Below, one piece after another: positions 40,261 through 41,158 of a DNA stretch of 41,158 nt. Source of the DNA: CABMGO01 sp964408125 (GTDB lineage: Archaea > Nanobdellota > Nanobdellia > Pacearchaeales > GW2011-AR1); the NCBI GenBank assembly GCA_964408125.1, contig CAYOYC010000003.1:1-41158 (forward strand), given 5' to 3'. How positions within the stretch are numbered: the first letter of the stretch is position 1; each line of letters starts with the position of its first letter. The notes under the pieces are model-generated. The model was not told the DNA's origin, ran no database searches, and saw nothing but the letters and a program-made list of their open reading frames with translations. The translations under genes were made by a program, and so were the position numbers.

Positions 40261-40737
40261 ATGAAAAATAAAAATGTAGGATATTTGATAATGGGTATTG
40301 CTGTTGTTATGGCAGTGATGATTTTATTATTTAATGGAGTAATTAAGGACAATATAGGCTTAACTTGTTCTCATGGGCCAACTTGTGAAATGTATAGTGA
40401 TCTAAATGTTCAGACATGGATTAGTTTGATAGTTGTTGGAGTTGTTTTACTTATTGGATTATTTTTAATATTTGCGAAAGAGAATGAAAAAATAGTTTTG
40501 AAAACTAGAACGGTGGCTGAAAAAAGAAAGCCTGTTAATTTAATTGGATTAGATTCTAGGGAAAAAGAAGCAGTTAAAATTATTCAGGGGAGCGGAGGGA
40601 TATTCCAGGCAGATTTAATGGAGAAGCTGGGTGTTGGGAAAGTCGGATTGACTCGATTGTTAGATAAACTAGAATCAAAGCAGATTGTTGAGAGAAAAAG
40701 AAGAGGAATGAATAATTTTGTGATTTTAAAGGGTTGA
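40261..40737 (+). CDS. Membrane-anchored winged-helix protein
   Basis: The 158-aa protein has two membrane helices (about residues 6-24 and 53-71) around a short outside loop with CSHGPTC, then a cytoplasmic winged helix (SREKEAVKIIQGSGGIFQAD, KVGLTRLLDKLESKQIVERK) close to the DUF7343/MarR-like archaeal regulators. It may link an envelope or redox signal through the Cys pair to transcription (inference). A TATA box lies at the leaderless distance. Confidence 0.75.
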   Translation: MKNKNVGYLIMGIAVVMAVMILLFNGVIKDNIGLTCSHGPTCEMYSDLNVQTWISLIVVGVVLLIGLFLIFAKENEKIVLKTRTVAEKRKPVNLIGLDSREKEAVKIIQGSGGIFQADLMEKLGVGKVGLTRLLDKLESKQIVERKRRGMNNFVILKG

Positions 40738-40814
40738 AACTAGTTTCGTCAAAGCCATTATAATAAAGGATTCTATTAATAAATTATGAAAATTAAATTT
40801 CAATTGGAGGTAAA

Positions 40815-41117
40815 ATGAAGACTTTGATAATAGTGGGCATGGTGCTTGTCTTAATAGTAGGCGGGTTTTTTGCCGTGAATGCTTTGCAGACAGATGGGAA
40901 TGCAATTGCCAATACTGGATGCGGAAAATGTAACGGAAGTTGTACTGCAGATAGTAATTGTGGTTTGGCAAGTTGTGGAGCTGTAAATGGCGGAGAATGT
41001 ACTTGTGACAAATCTAGTTCGTGTGGTGGAAGTTGTCAGGTTGGGAGTGTAGACACTTGTGGTTCGTCAGGATGTGCTGCCGTGCAAGGAACTGGAAGTT
41101 GTGGTTGTGGTAAATAA
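40815..41117 (+). CDS. Cys/Gly-rich exported protein, 100 aa
   Basis: An N-terminal signal or anchor helix (MKTLIIVGMVLVLIVGGFFA) is followed by a tail with 13 Cys (C36, C39, C43, C49, C54, C62, C64, C70, C74, C82, C87, C96, C98) among Gly, Ser and Asn. It could bind metal or be knotted by disulfides on the cell surface. A strong GGAGGT Shine-Dalgarno (about 40806-40811) precedes the ATG. No family is recognised. It ends before a hairpin terminator. Confidence 0.75.
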   Translation: MKTLIIVGMVLVLIVGGFFAVNALQTDGNAIANTGCGKCNGSCTADSNCGLASCGAVNGGECTCDKSSSCGGSCQVGSVDTCGSSGCAAVQGTGSCGCGK

Positions 41118-41126
41118 TTAGTTTAT

Positions 41127-41156
41127 GGCAGCTTGTCTGCCTTTTTTATTTTTTTA
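41127..41156 (+). terminator. Hairpin plus U-tract terminator after Cys-rich gene
   Basis: GGCAG (41127-41131) and CTGCC (41137-41141) pair around a CTTGT loop, followed by TTTTTTATTTTTTT. Confidence 0.7.
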
Positions 41157-41158
41157 AA

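Noticed and set aside
1..41158. CRISPR array, insertion sequence or prophage
   Set aside because: No regularly spaced repeats, transposase, integrase or phage structural genes were seen on either strand.

Overview
The window reads as the chromosome of a small-genome, AT-rich archaeon, most likely a DPANN lineage (Woesearchaeota/Pacearchaeota-like; lineage is inference). The evidence is an archaeal RNA polymerase and ribosomal operon, archaeal EF-2, EF-1A, DnaG and RNase HII, TATA boxes about 22-32 nt ahead of many start codons (leaderless transcription), and short, tightly packed genes with 1-4 nt overlaps. No transposase, phage structural gene or CRISPR array was seen.

Layout. 1-2879: a co-directional chain with an AAA_28-type NTPase (cut by the window edge), a CYTH protein, a thymidylate-kinase-like protein, a radical SAM protein and a dCTP deaminase-family protein. 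3022-11002: the most unusual region. It holds a cyclase/kynurenine-formamidase-family hydrolase, a complete bacterial-type seryl-tRNA synthetase, a shikimate-dehydrogenase-family enzyme, two tiny ORFs and a 99-aa orphan, a NodU/CmcH carbamoyltransferase, a SPASM radical SAM protein and a Pol-beta-type nucleotidyltransferase. From the shikimate dehydrogenase onward the reading frames overlap or nearly touch. A second, archaeal-type seryl-tRNA synthetase lies immediately downstream on the other strand, so the first is unlikely to be the housekeeping copy. I read this as a candidate specialised biosynthetic cluster with a dedicated or self-protecting SerRS.

12485-23977: a wHTH regulator, tRNA-Lys(CTT), then the information-processing operon rpoH-rpoB-rpoA (unsplit)-rpl30e-nusA-rps12-rps7-EF-2. 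24020-27223: a leftward block (nucleotidyltransferase, HExxH protein, two GNATs, a DUF2683-like protein, Sua5) sits between EF-2 and EF-1A. 27360-32087: EF-1A with a hairpin/U-tract terminator, an orphan protein, a leaderless Cys-rich mini-protein, a helical-repeat protein, a leaderless 58-aa gene, DnaG with a long leader, and two very acidic mini-proteins. 32125-34229: a prepilin-like membrane protein, an endonuclease-IV-family protein, and a leftward pair of ParB-like and RHH-like proteins with a palindromic operator. 34373-41158: an exported, membrane-anchored surface protein, an SMC ATPase whose hinge is replaced by a Rad50-like zinc hook, RNase HII, tRNA-Leu(CAA), a CDP-alcohol phosphatidyltransferase, an odd CAT-anticodon (probably initiator) tRNA, a membrane wHTH protein and a Cys-rich secreted protein.

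Together the window mixes a highly conserved core (transcription, translation, t6A synthesis, primase/exosome, SMC) with accessory islands. The chief candidates for something new are the SerRS/carbamoyltransferase/SPASM cluster, the zinc-hook SMC and the ParB-like/RHH pair.
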